Below are positions 34,501-44,087 of a DNA stretch of 64,000 nt, one piece after another (position 1 is the stretch's first letter; the number at the start of each line of letters is the position of its first letter). Made by a program: the position numbers and the translations under genes. The notes under the pieces are model-generated. The model did no database searches. It was not told the origin of the DNA and worked only from the letters and a program-made list of their open reading frames with translations. Origin of the DNA: Azolla caroliniana (Eukaryota; Polypodiophyta); the NCBI GenBank assembly GCA_043228905.1, contig JBHGNT010000015.1:19406001-19470000 (forward strand). Direction: 5' to 3'.

Positions 34501-36240
34501 TTGCAAGCAAGCCACAATGCACCATATTATGCTTGGTGTGAAATGTGTTATTTTTAAATCCAAAAACAATTGTGGAAACAAAGAATTTTGTGTTAAAGTC
34601 AGGTGGAGAAAATAGTAGGAAAGGAACCAAATGAACCTGCATCTGCAAAAGCATTGAGCAAAGTGCGAAGATGGACCTCTGTCAGAGTAGATTCTCCGGG
34701 AGCAGTGCCATCCTCCAGAGCTTCTACAAGTTCAAAAGCATCATCAAACATCCTGCTCTCTCCTAGTCCCTATAGGTATTCCAAGGATCAGATAGACTCC
34801 CATTTTTTCTTTTTTTCTTTTATATATAATCCCTAAAGAGATTATGTGGTTTTGGTTATCATTTCTCATATGATGCACATACTTTTAGTAGTATTGCATA
34901 GGTAACATCATTCACTCCACAGTTTCCTGGCTCTAACATATTCTTAAATATAGTGTAGGCCCGAGATAGATCACGGCAGTGCACGCACGCAGCAAGCGCA
35001 GTATTCATCACCATTTGGTTAGGCTTGTAATTACTCAAGATGGCCTCATCGAGTATTTGAAGAGCCTGAAGAGAAATAGAAATGTAAGATTAGACATAAT
35101 TGAGAATGAATCTCGTACAGCATAGCAAGCACCAAAAAAGGAAAACTACCAATGTCAACCACTATAATTATCAGAATGTTTACCAAAACACTATCCAAAC
35201 TTTAAAAATTACTAGGTCACCATTTCTGTTTTGTAAAGCTAATTCATACCATATTAGTGAAATGAAGCAGAAAATGTTTTACTACCACTTCTTGTCCAGA
35301 CTGATTCCAACAAATTTTAGATAATTTGACACGCATTAATGAACAATTACTTCCTTTAAAGCATAAATTTACCGTATTGAGTTGACGTCGTTTGGTGAGA
35401 TCAGAAATCCTACGAATGAGTGAGGTGTGCATCTTCGACAAAAGTCGATGAGCTTTTTTATTACTGGATTTGTTGTTATCCTCGATAAGTTTTGAGGGCT
35501 GCGAGAGATGCTTTTCTTCAGGCCGGAAACAATAGATGGTTGAGCTCTGACACTGATGAAATGTGATGATAAGTTAGGGGGAAGGAATAAGCCTTGCGGC
35601 TGGACATGGGTCCACCTCTGGAGACAAAATGGAGGTCAAATTCTACCTCTAATGCTAAGTTAACCATTCAAATTTTAGCTTTTCTTTCATGCATCTAGGA
35701 GCAGTCAATATTTCGTTTAGGCCTAACATCATCACAGAACACAATAAATTCGAGCTTTCAAAATTTAGTGTTAATTGATCATACACGCATAGAAAGCATA
35801 AACCAGAGTTTTATTTTCGGCCTAATTTGATCAGAATTTCATAAAATGTAAAACTAGAGATTAAATTAAGGCAATTTTGATCATAAAATCATAGAACGCA
35901 TTAAACATAGATTCATATTTTAGGGTTAATTTGATTGCAGAATCATAGACTATATACAGTAGATACATCTTTAGTGTTTGATCATATGGTCACGGAATAC
36001 ACATGAAATCAAGCTTAATCTAGGGATACAGAAAAAAAAAACATAAGATAACTTCCCCATCTTTCAGTGTTAATTCGATCATAACCGGCCAATAAAAGGC
36101 CTCCCCATTTGGGAGAAGAAAGAAAGAGGGGCGATAAGGAATACCTCGTCATTGGAGAATGTCTTCTGTGTGAGATGGAGAGGAGCAGAGCGGAGGGATG
36201 GGGAAGAGCTGAAGCTCAGCTCTCGGCAGCAGGCCGCCAT
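25544..36240 (-). CDS. CBSPPR1: PPR protein with C-terminal CBS domains (CBSPPR1-like), 13 exons
   Basis: Exons in coding order: 36240-36145, 35552-35373, 35065-34883, 34769-34637, 29787-29693, 29536-29375, 29210-29142, 28376-28241, 28162-27921, 27263-27186, 27090-27019, 26678-26502, 25819-25544. They join to 632 codons plus stop, with GT..AG introns and matching phases throughout. Residues 1-32 look like an organelle transit peptide (MAACCRELSF). About 93-430 hold P-type PPR motifs (PNQMVMNTALAACVHC, FTYNILIKGYTR, ITFNSLILACVRGGD, DIVTYTTLIQGCG, KPHVFLSLMRAFAAKGD). The last 150 residues form a pair of CBS domains (VPVVDEAGRCVGVVHRED; PANTSVGRAVTLLLESEARMVAVLE). CBS pairs usually sense adenosine nucleotides, so an RNA-binding protein tuned by ATP/AMP is plausible (inference). 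The same domain order is known in Arabidopsis At5g10690. Intron 4 is swollen to 4.8 kb by mobile elements. Confidence 0.93.
25946..26005 (+). repeat. dispersed repeat family A, copy 2
   Basis: TGTAATCTCTCGTTTGGTC, GGCCATTTTGGCC and ATTAATATAG match the other copies. It lies in intron 12 of the PPR-CBS gene, antisense to the gene. Confidence 0.65.
27250..27830. repeat. intronic ~49-bp minisatellite overlapping exon 10's splice acceptor
   Basis: About 12 degenerate units run through intron 9, each like TTGCAAG.CCCAACTATGC then AAATGCATAAAA and ATTTAGTTTGAT (plus strand). The first unit contains the real acceptor of exon 10 and its first bases (minus strand: GCATAG, then TTGGGTCTTGCAAT). Several other units keep the AG and the exon-like bases, so they are copies of an intron/exon junction. 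Confidence 0.85.
29885..29918 (+). repeat. dispersed repeat family A, partial copy
   Basis: CTCTTAAAAGATGTTAATATATCTTT matches only the 3' part of the family A core at 34390-34415. Confidence 0.5.
30972..30998. repeat. perfect inverted repeat (hairpin)
   Basis: AAAACCATGG and CCATGGTTTT, 10-base arms around a 7-base loop. Related ACCATGG pieces recur to about 31050. Possibly a short foldback element. Confidence 0.7.
31305..32482. mobile_element. long inverted-repeat pair (foldback-like or two opposed copies)
   Basis: 31305-31505 and the reverse complement of 32262-32482 match, both starting GCAGGGTGGAGATGAAGGTTTCAA and sharing GATGACCAACA, TAGAACAATT and AAATGCGAGGGCCATGTTTC. The arms are about 200 bp and clearly diverged. 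The space between holds about 330 bp of unique sequence and a probable solo LTR. Confidence 0.65.
31840..32259 (+). repeat. probable solo LTR
   Basis: 420 bp runs from TGTTA to CCAACA. A TATTTATA box lies at about 32017 and an AATAAA signal near 32210, the layout of a plant copia LTR read on the plus strand. No target-site duplication is visible (AAAGC before, GTTCT after), so the ends or the identity may be wrong. Also contains an internal short duplication around GACACAGCCAAA. Confidence 0.4.
32620..32942. repeat. tandem duplication, ~145-bp copies 178 bp apart
   Basis: 32620-32763 and 32798-32942 are near-identical, both starting CATCATGTGTTTGTAA and ending AAACCATGTCACC. Minus-strand frames through them are open but have no recognisable domain. 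Confidence 0.9.
33285..33435 (+). pseudogene. non-LTR retrotransposon remnant, C-terminal zinc-finger part
   Basis: The frame from 33294 reads IGQLRVSSHQLQIKAR, a stop, then RDKRFCKLCKREIEIEEHFVCRC. This matches the cysteine/histidine motif C..C...E.EEHF...C found near the C-terminus of LINE-type reverse transcriptase proteins. It is only about 45 codons with an internal stop. Confidence 0.45.
33775..33900 (+). repeat. dispersed repeat family B, copy 2
   Basis: Matches the reverse complement of 7930-8060. Confidence 0.6.
34008..34062 (+). repeat. dispersed repeat family A, copy 3 (diverged)
   Basis: TTTGTCTCATAAGCCAATTTTGACC, then TAGTAGACATCAATATATCTCTC, is a diverged copy of the family A core. 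Confidence 0.5.
34310..34415 (+). repeat. dispersed repeat family A, copy 4
   Basis: The best match to the reverse complement of 7078-7175 over about 100 bp. The core GTAATCTCTTGTTTGGTC, GGCCATTTTGGCC, TTAAAAGACGTTAATATATC is followed by a CTTT-rich tail. Confidence 0.75.
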
Positions 36241-36349
36241 TATCTCATTCTTTTATCTTGTGCCTTCCTTCCTTTGGCCAAGCAGAAAAGAAAAGAAGAG
36301 AAAGAAGGGAAGATTTGCACCCACATACTTTACATAATATACATGCGTA

Positions 36350-36600
36350 TATACGTACATATGTATACATATTTCTGTATTGTATTGTATGAATGTATAA
36401 TATGTATGTATGTATATATTGTACACAAATGTATGCATGTATGTATCGATGGATGTATGTAATGTATGGTTGTATATGTTGTATTGTGTATGTATATGTA
36501 TCTATGCATCATTGTTTGTATGTAATGTATGTAATGTATGTATGTATAGTATGGTTGTATATGTTGTATTGTGTATGTATATGTATATATGCATCATCAT

Positions 36601-36643
<43 letters not shown>

Positions 36644-36830
36644 GTATGTGTGCATACATGTGTACATACATACATACATACATGTATCTATGTATCATTG
36701 TATGTATGTATAAGTACATAGAATGCATGCATGCATGTATGTATAAGTATGTGTGCATGTATCATTGTATGTTTGTATGTATAAGTATGTATAAGTATGT
36801 AATGTATGCATGCATGTATGTATAGTATGG
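36350..36830. repeat. long TATG/TGTA microsatellite tract with a GT run
   Basis: Imperfect tetranucleotide repeats (TATG, CATG and ATAC variants) fill the stretch, with an uninterrupted (GT)n run at about 36606-36641. It begins about 110 bp upstream of the PPR-CBS start codon. The long reading frames here are products of the repeat. Confidence 0.9.
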
Positions 36831-36901
36831 GTTTTATTTTTTAAAGAAGATATCTTGTCATTAGTGTAACCATTTTTACAAGATTTAAATTCTATGTGAT
36901 T

Positions 36902-36917
36902 GGGGGGGGGGGGGGGG
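36902..36917. repeat. 16-G homopolymer
   Basis: Uninterrupted G run between two tetranucleotide arrays. Confidence 0.9.
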
Positions 36918-37029
36918 AGAACAACCATTTCAGAGGTTGAAAATGTCAATAAGGAGTACCACAATTGGCTGTCATGAATGGAGTAGCTTTCCATATAGTG
37001 ATAAAGTCATGTCGTTGAGCAATTTTAGC

Positions 37030-37325
37030 ATTAGTATGTATAGTATGGTTGTATATGTTGTATTGTGTATGGATATGTATCTATGCATCATTGTTTGTAT
37101 AAGTACATGTGCATGTGCATGTGCATGTATATGTATATGTATCTATGTATCTATGTATGTATGTATGTATAAGTACGTGTGCATACATTTTTACATAGAT
37201 ACATACATGTATATATGTATCATTGTATGTATGTATGTATGTATGTATGATTACGTATGTATAGTATGGAATCTGGATTATGGATGTATATGTCATGTAT
37301 ACATATGTATATATGTATATATATG
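37030..37325. repeat. second TATG microsatellite tract
   Basis: Same repeat type as 36350-36830, with GTATAGTATGGTTGTATATGTTGTATTGTGTATG shared by both, so part arose by duplication of the first tract. Confidence 0.85.
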
Positions 37326-37447
37326 CTCTTTGGGTTTCTCTTTGTTTCATGGGCGATGCCCTCAAGTTTCTACTATTTCCCTCCAGATATCCTCCCCTCC
37401 CTTACATCGCTACGCAAAAGTGATTGGTTAGGGAATGAACCAAACGA

Positions 37448-37520
37448 TGTGGTGATGTAGGATTTGAACACCTACCTGAGTTATAGCGCCTAGATTGTGT
37501 GCATTAACCACCACCGCACG
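37448..37520 (-). repeat. tRNA-like short element (SINE head candidate)
   Basis: On the minus strand GTGGTTAATGCAC is followed by GGTGTTCAAATCC, a box-B-like motif. No full cloverleaf was found. Confidence 0.35.
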
Positions 37521-37543
37521 GGGTGCTCCTCGATGACTAATAT

Positions 37544-38133
37544 TGTTGGATGATGGACGACACGAAAGTCGAAAATTCGTTGTCATGAAGATTTTCGATA
37601 ATGGTGTGAAAATCACATAAAACGTACAAAATCGAGTGTGAATCACATAAAACAATAATAGTGAAGTATCTAAGCACAAAATGATGGAGGCCTTCAAGAG
37701 CTTTCGAATGTACTTTATTACACGAGAAACGGACAACTAGATGTCAAGATATAAGGGTATAATGTTTGTGAAAGGAAAAGAGAAAACTGTGAGATATCCC
37801 ACATAGGCACGACAAATACGGCTCTCATCATATATAACGGAGAGCAAAAGATATTATCTTTGTGTTTATGTGTGGAGCATAGAGAGTTCAAGGTAACTTG
37901 AACTAAGAGTGAAGGTAGCGTAGCACTTATAAAGGTTTTGGCCAACCAAAACCGGTCCGGCGATGGAGCCGGTGCTCCAGCGACATCCGACAAAGCGACG
38001 GTGGCACACCGGCAACTGGTGATCCGACGGAGCCGGCAAGCAGGTGGAACCGACATCCGGCAGTGCACCAGCGAGGCGGCGACCACCGATAACCGATGGC
38101 ATCCTGCGGCATCCGGCGAACCGACGTCCAACG
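37544..38133 (-). repeat. probable solo LTR, minus orientation
   Basis: Ends are TGTTGGA at 37544 and TCCAACG at 38133, near-perfect inverted termini (one mismatch from TGTTGGA/TCCAACA). One end is strikingly GC-rich (37960-38125, many CCGGC/CCGAC motifs), in composition like the copia LTR at 5021. No target-site duplication of five bases is seen. Orientation rests on the T-rich 3'-like end toward 37544 and is uncertain. Confidence 0.5.
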
Positions 38134-38164
38134 ACTAGATAAATATATATATATATATATACAT

Positions 38165-38243
38165 GTACAAGGAGGGCAAGTAAGGATTCAAACCTTGCAC
38201 CTCTAAGTTAGGAGTCAATTGGCTTACTGCTAAGCCAAGATAT
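38165..38243 (-). repeat. tRNA-like short element (SINE head candidate)
   Basis: The minus strand reads TGGCTTAGCAGTAAGCC (box-A-like), then GTGCAAGGTTTGAATCC (close to the box B consensus GGTTCGANTCC), with tRNA-like spacing. It abuts the probable solo LTR and a TA microsatellite. Confidence 0.5.
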
Positions 38244-41200
38244 TTAGTTAAAATTATATTTCTATCATTGTACTTTTACATATAAATTCTTATCCATGAG
38301 AGCTAAAATGAGTGACATGGTTATCATGCACCACATGTAATACATGAGCGCCAAATAGCAAACATGCATTTTATGCATGTCTTGAACCCTCAAATGCATG
38401 AGGGCATCTATAAAAGAGGGAATGAAAAAGATCAATGGGGGGATTTTTCTGGAAAAGAAAAAAAGAAAGCTTTGTACTTTAAATCAAAATTAATATTAAG
38501 AAGAAAATTTGTTATCCTTTTGAGGAATACCTTGTTCTTGAAATCTAAAGTCAAGAGTTCTTAATCTCTCTCTCAATCTAAAATCAAGCGTTCTATCTTA
38601 TCTCAATCTCTCAATCTCTCTTTCAATCTATCTTAATTCCTTTCCCGCTAAAACTTATGCAAACTTCAAGTCCTTCCGGTCCAGAACCCCGGCGGTTCCG
38701 CCTCGCAATTCGCGCCTAGTGACCAATCTTCATGACACCGTAGAGTGCATAATCAACTCACCCGGGACAGGGTTCTTTTTAGCAGGCGTTGCATAGAGTT
38801 TTCCTCAAGGAGGGGTTTAGTGTAATTTCCTTAGGAAAAGGTTTTATGTACTATCTTCCTCTATGGGCATCGACCAAATCCATTTGAGGTGAAATAATAA
38901 GTCATCAAGAGGTGGGGGATACAAAAAATATACCAAAGTTCACATTTGTTTTCCCCGTATATAATAAATATGCTAACACAATTGAGGTTCTCTGAAGTTA
39001 CTTCTAAAACATCTAGGTATCTTAATTACTTATTTGAACTCACACTCGAGTTGGGCTATTTCTCTCTTAGGTAGTTTTCAATGTATTGTGTGCACATTGT
39101 TTGGACCTTCTTTTGCATTGTGAGTACGAACAACATGAATGATACAATATGCTCGCGAGAAGAATTGTGTTGCTCAAGTTTGGATGATTGTGAGGGATAG
39201 AATGGTTGGACAAAGGAAAGCACACATTTTGTTTCCTTGAGGTTTGTCGGCCATTAACCATACTAGATATGGTAGAACAAACATCATGCCAAAGTTTGTA
39301 CTCTATGTTGGTCCTTTGAGCATTTGGGATATTTCAATTGGTTCTATCCCAATCAATAATTCACCACTCAATTACTTGCTAGAGATGTTGAGAAACTTGA
39401 GCTCAACCAGTCCACATATACTCCATGGTATGTACTCGTGTATGCCATTGGCAAATATGTTGAGGTATATAAGTTAGATCGCAAAGAAGTGTTATCATTG
39501 TGGAGGTTTTGAGGTTTTTATTCACAGAAAACATTAAAACTTTCACAACCCAATTCCAATTAGCGAAATTCTTGGTGTTTTGGAATCCTCTCATTGGTAA
39601 AGTTCTAGTAACATTTATGAGAGTTTTTACATAAAAAATCTATTATAAGTTCCACTTTGAGTCCGATTTTTAATTTTAAATGAAATAGCCAATTGCTTAT
39701 ACGATCATTGTGTTGTTTGCATGGTGGTGATAGATATAGCTCGGAGCAACAATGAAAAGAGAAGGCACCCATAGGGTAATATGATGTATATTGCATTGAG
39801 TTGGTTAATTTCACAAGTGTAAATCGTTGAGGATGAAAAATAAGTTTCCACGCATAAACCTCCCGGTCGGCACAAGACCTAGCATATATCTAGGTTCCCT
39901 TGCCAATCTTGACCCAAAACCAATAGCTTTGCGCGGGTTTTATGCCTTTAAACTTCATCTATGTGTGTATTACCTAATTACACAAAAGCATAAGTATAAA
40001 GTAGGACATCACATTCATGTTGAAGTAGACCCATCTTGAGAGATGTCACGTGTACTTGCATGCATACGATAATCCTGAGATTAGAGCATGCTCGCATGTA
40101 AGCCCTTGCCCTTATATAGCCATATTTATCTACTTTTGAGATTTTTAAATAACATAACCTTCATTATTTCATGTAAGAAGATGCGGATAAGGTAATGTTA
40201 TTATATTATTTGGATGATGCTATTATGTTTACCATAATTTGGATCTATGTGATAAACCATTCCTACAATACGCCTTTTCAAATTACATGGGGTCATTCAC
40301 ATTTTGAATTATAAGCGGATCAAAAAAATTCTCAACACCTTGAATATGAAGTATGCAATGCCCTACAATATAATATTAATTTAACATTGAAATCTAGGGG
40401 AGGAGGTTTGGACTGAGACGTTGGAAAGGGTTTTATTTGGAGTTTGATTATTGGACGTATGCCTAAAATGTAAATCATGATCGGTGATAATGCCACATCT
40501 ATTGCACGTGTTTTTGTAGGAAAAGTTGTATGCCAAGCATGGACATTGTCCATATGCTACAAACATCTAATATGATTTATAATACAACGTTGAAGTTGTG
40601 CCATGAACAAGCTCCTCGTATACTTTCTTAACACATCACATACAACTTTTTGAGTTTTGTTACAATCAACTTCAAACAAAAAAAGAATAGTTAACACATC
40701 GCATACAACATTAGAACATAAAATAATAGACAGTTGTTTTAAGGAGATCTAAAGGATGTAAATTGCATTTTTTTCGTACTACTTTGAGTTGTTTTTTACC
40801 TAGGTGTTCCATTTTGAACTACCTTAATGCACATGACTGCATTATGGTTGCTTGATGAGCAAATAAATAATGACAATTTAATACAGATGACCATATGCAT
40901 AATGATAATTTAATAATTGTTTGACAAATATTTTATTTGATTTAAAGAACTAGTTGTAACTTGTAACTTCTTTTTATTGTTATCAATCATTAATGTCAAT
41001 GAAGAGCTTGCTTTTGTTTATCCCTTTAAGATTCTTTCACAAACTTCCTTTATGGCAAAGGCTCTACAAGCTTGTTAGGATATAAGAAAGGGAAAATCCC
41101 ACTACTTTATGAAGGTTTTTGGGTAGGATAGGATAGAATAGGATGGGATGACATATTATATAATTAGTTGACTCAAGAAAAACTAGAAATACGCTAGCCT

Positions 41201-44087
41201 TCGAGCTATACAATCAATATAAAATCCATGGTTTAACATCCAAAATAGTACCATAGTCTCATTGTTAAAAGGAGGGAAGCATTAGGCAAATTGTACGCTC
41301 AACCAATAGGAAAGAAGCTTATGACGGGGAAACTTTGGAATTGCTCCATAGATAAATGTCATGCTTATATTACTACTCCAAGTGGAGCCATCTTGGGTGT
41401 TCTTGAATAATGTCATTATGATATTTTGAATGATTTGTCATATTCTAGGATTTTGATAGCATCTTGTTAAGCATTTATTACCCACTATGTAGAAGCATAT
41501 CAATTGGATGGCATCTCTTTCAAAGGCAAAATTCAAGTCCAAATTTTGCCTAATAAGAAATCGTGTTCAATAGCTATTAGCAACATGCCAATTCAGTTAC
41601 CTATTATGCCAAGACGTCATAATTGACTACTTTCTTAGAGAAGTGAATGCAACAACATACCAAGGTCAAGATATACTCCCTCTTGTATACTACTCCATTG
41701 GGTGGCCTAAGAATATGAAAAGTTACATAAAGAGGCAAGACCACTTTTTTATACTTCCCATAAAGTGGACTTGATTTGGGTTTGGGGGCTTCTTATGTGT
41801 GCTACAAATCAAGACCCCATCACTATAAAAAACCCAATTATTGAAATACTCGCTCCTAACATATGCTCAAAAATAAACCCAAAAATTTGGAAAAGGTTAT
41901 TTGTAAATTTACTCTTAGGATAGAACTTCATATTTCTCAGTTACAATCTTGTAAAGACTAAAAAGAAAAAAGGTTTACCAACATAAACATTTAAAGATGG
42001 CCGATGTACTCTTGCCTTTCCATAAGTTCATTGTGAGATTCCAAAAGCTTGGGAATGCTAGAGCCTAGCAAGTATCTAACGAGGCTAAGCATGGGAAAGT
42101 TGCTCACCCATTGATAGTCATAAATAGTCTGAGCATAAAAAGTAAAACACCCTCATACAAGTTGGTCGAAAGAAACATAATTTACTGACATCAATATGTG
42201 GCATCCATATGTTCAAGAATATGAAGGGTAGTTTTTGGGAATTTCGTGATAGATATTCCCCTTTGCTCTTGAAAAAAACCACCTCTAGTCCAATGTGACT
42301 CACTTGTAATTCAACGTTGATCATCTTCAATCCAGCATTAATCACCTCTCCCTCAATCCACTTGAGTGCTAATTAAAATCTAATCGAATTTTGGTAAATT
42401 CTAAAAAGCTCATATGGACTTTTGGGATGAAAATGATGTCATGTTAGTAAATTTCCAATTCTTTTACTCATTTGTTGTCTGTCTGTTGATATATTTTTTA
42501 CTTGAACATTTTACTTGCTTTATTTATGATACACACTCTCTCAAGTGGCTTTAGTAACATATGTCCTTGAGGAAATATTGATGGAATCACTTCAAGCTAG
42601 TAATAGGCATAAATTTATGAAGGTGATCTCAATGAAGCCAAGCCGTGATGCTCTCACTCCCATTATTTCTTCTTAAGAAATCATAATGCACAATAGGTGA
42701 AGGAATATAGCCCATGAGGAATTTGCATCATGTACATTGATGAACACACGTACAGTAAAAGTTTGCATCAAAGATTGTTTGAAATGTTTCAATTCAATTC
42801 TAGCCCCAACATGTGAGTACTACACGAGCGAAAGCTAGTGTAAACGATGTGGGCCAAAAGCATTTAGAATGAGATGATATATTCTAAATCACATCATGTA
42901 TGAGACTATGACATCTCTATAAATTATTACTTATAGATTCATGGAGGTTACCTTATGAAATCCAAATCCATGAAAGAACATGATTGTTCAATGGTAAATC
43001 TTGGTTTTTAACACTTTAAGGTTATGCATTCATACCTCGAGCAATGTTGGTGGTGTTATGCTCTTATAAAAACTCTTCAAAATTTTAGAATAAGATTTTA
43101 CACTCTCACAAGTTTCCCCTAAATAAATAATTTTACAACCTTGCAAGTTGAAATGCAACATCATCAAGTGGACTAGTTGTTGCAAGTGTTCCATCTTAAA
43201 GTAAATACATGCATAAAGTCCCCCAAAAACATGGGATAATGCTATAAGTAGGCAAGAATGGTATCAAGAGAGGAATGCCCAACTAAATTAAGACTGGTCA
43301 AAACTTCATGCCATAAGAGGAATGAATACATTCACCATTTGTAAACATTTATGAGGTGAAGTTAGGAGCCCAATGTAGCATTAGCTACCAACATATTTCA
43401 ACAAAACCTTGGATAACGACTATTTGATTGCCCACATTATCGGATACCTTGTTACAATTATATCAAGGGTGGGCTTGTCCATATTTGTGACTAAATAAGG
43501 TTATGTTTTCCACAAATCTCAAAGCATTGTTAGGTTACAATGCATCTCAAAAGAATAGATCATGCATGTCAGAAACTATTATACAAATAATGCAAGTTAT
43601 AATATACATCAAAATAATAATAGACTATGTATCATTTCCATCATGAATATCACGGAGAATAGGAAATATTCTGTTTACTTGGTCATCTACAATCATAAAG
43701 GTTTCATCATTGTCAATGATCAATCCAAGTCGTAAGATATAACCTACTCCTACATTGATACATGAAATTCTAGAGAGGGAAATTATCATATAATCATACG
43801 GGCACTCACAATTTCCATAGAGGCCTTTTCGTGAAAAAAACTAAAATAATCCATGATTGCCACGAAGATTACATTACAACCGATATTTGAATCAAAAATC
43901 CAAAAGAATGTCCCCACTGTCAAAAGGGTATGAGTTTGTCCTCAAGGTATAAAATAACTAGTATACATGACACAAAGTGCTTGCTTGCTTCTTTCGCTTA
44001 TTCACAAGAAAGTTGCAAAAGTTACCAGAATACAACAAAAACATATTTTCTATACCGTTTTCTTTCTTCTTCCCATAAAATGAAAAA
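38244..44087. other. intergenic, no gene seen
   Basis: 5.8 kb of AT-rich sequence. A pyrimidine-rich stretch (TCTCAATC repeats) lies at about 38560-38640. Short frames (for example 39244-39477, 40332-40553) have no domain, splice or codon support. No repeat with clear ends was found. Confidence 0.5.

Larger units (their letters stand above)
29788..34636. other. 4.85-kb intron 4 of the PPR-CBS gene: transposon nest
   Basis: Parts identified: repeat family A (pieces near 29888, 34008 and 34310), family B (33775-33900), a long inverted-repeat pair (31305-31505 and 32262-32482), a probable solo LTR (31840-32259), a tandem duplication (32620-32942), a LINE-type remnant (33285-33435) and a hairpin (30972-30998). 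The rest, including 29920-30950, shows no identifiable feature. Confidence 0.75.

Noticed and set aside
36253-37431. Reading frames of 80-160 codons on both strands rich in Y, V, C, I, H and T
   Set aside because: They are translations of the TATG/GT microsatellites, open in several frames at once.
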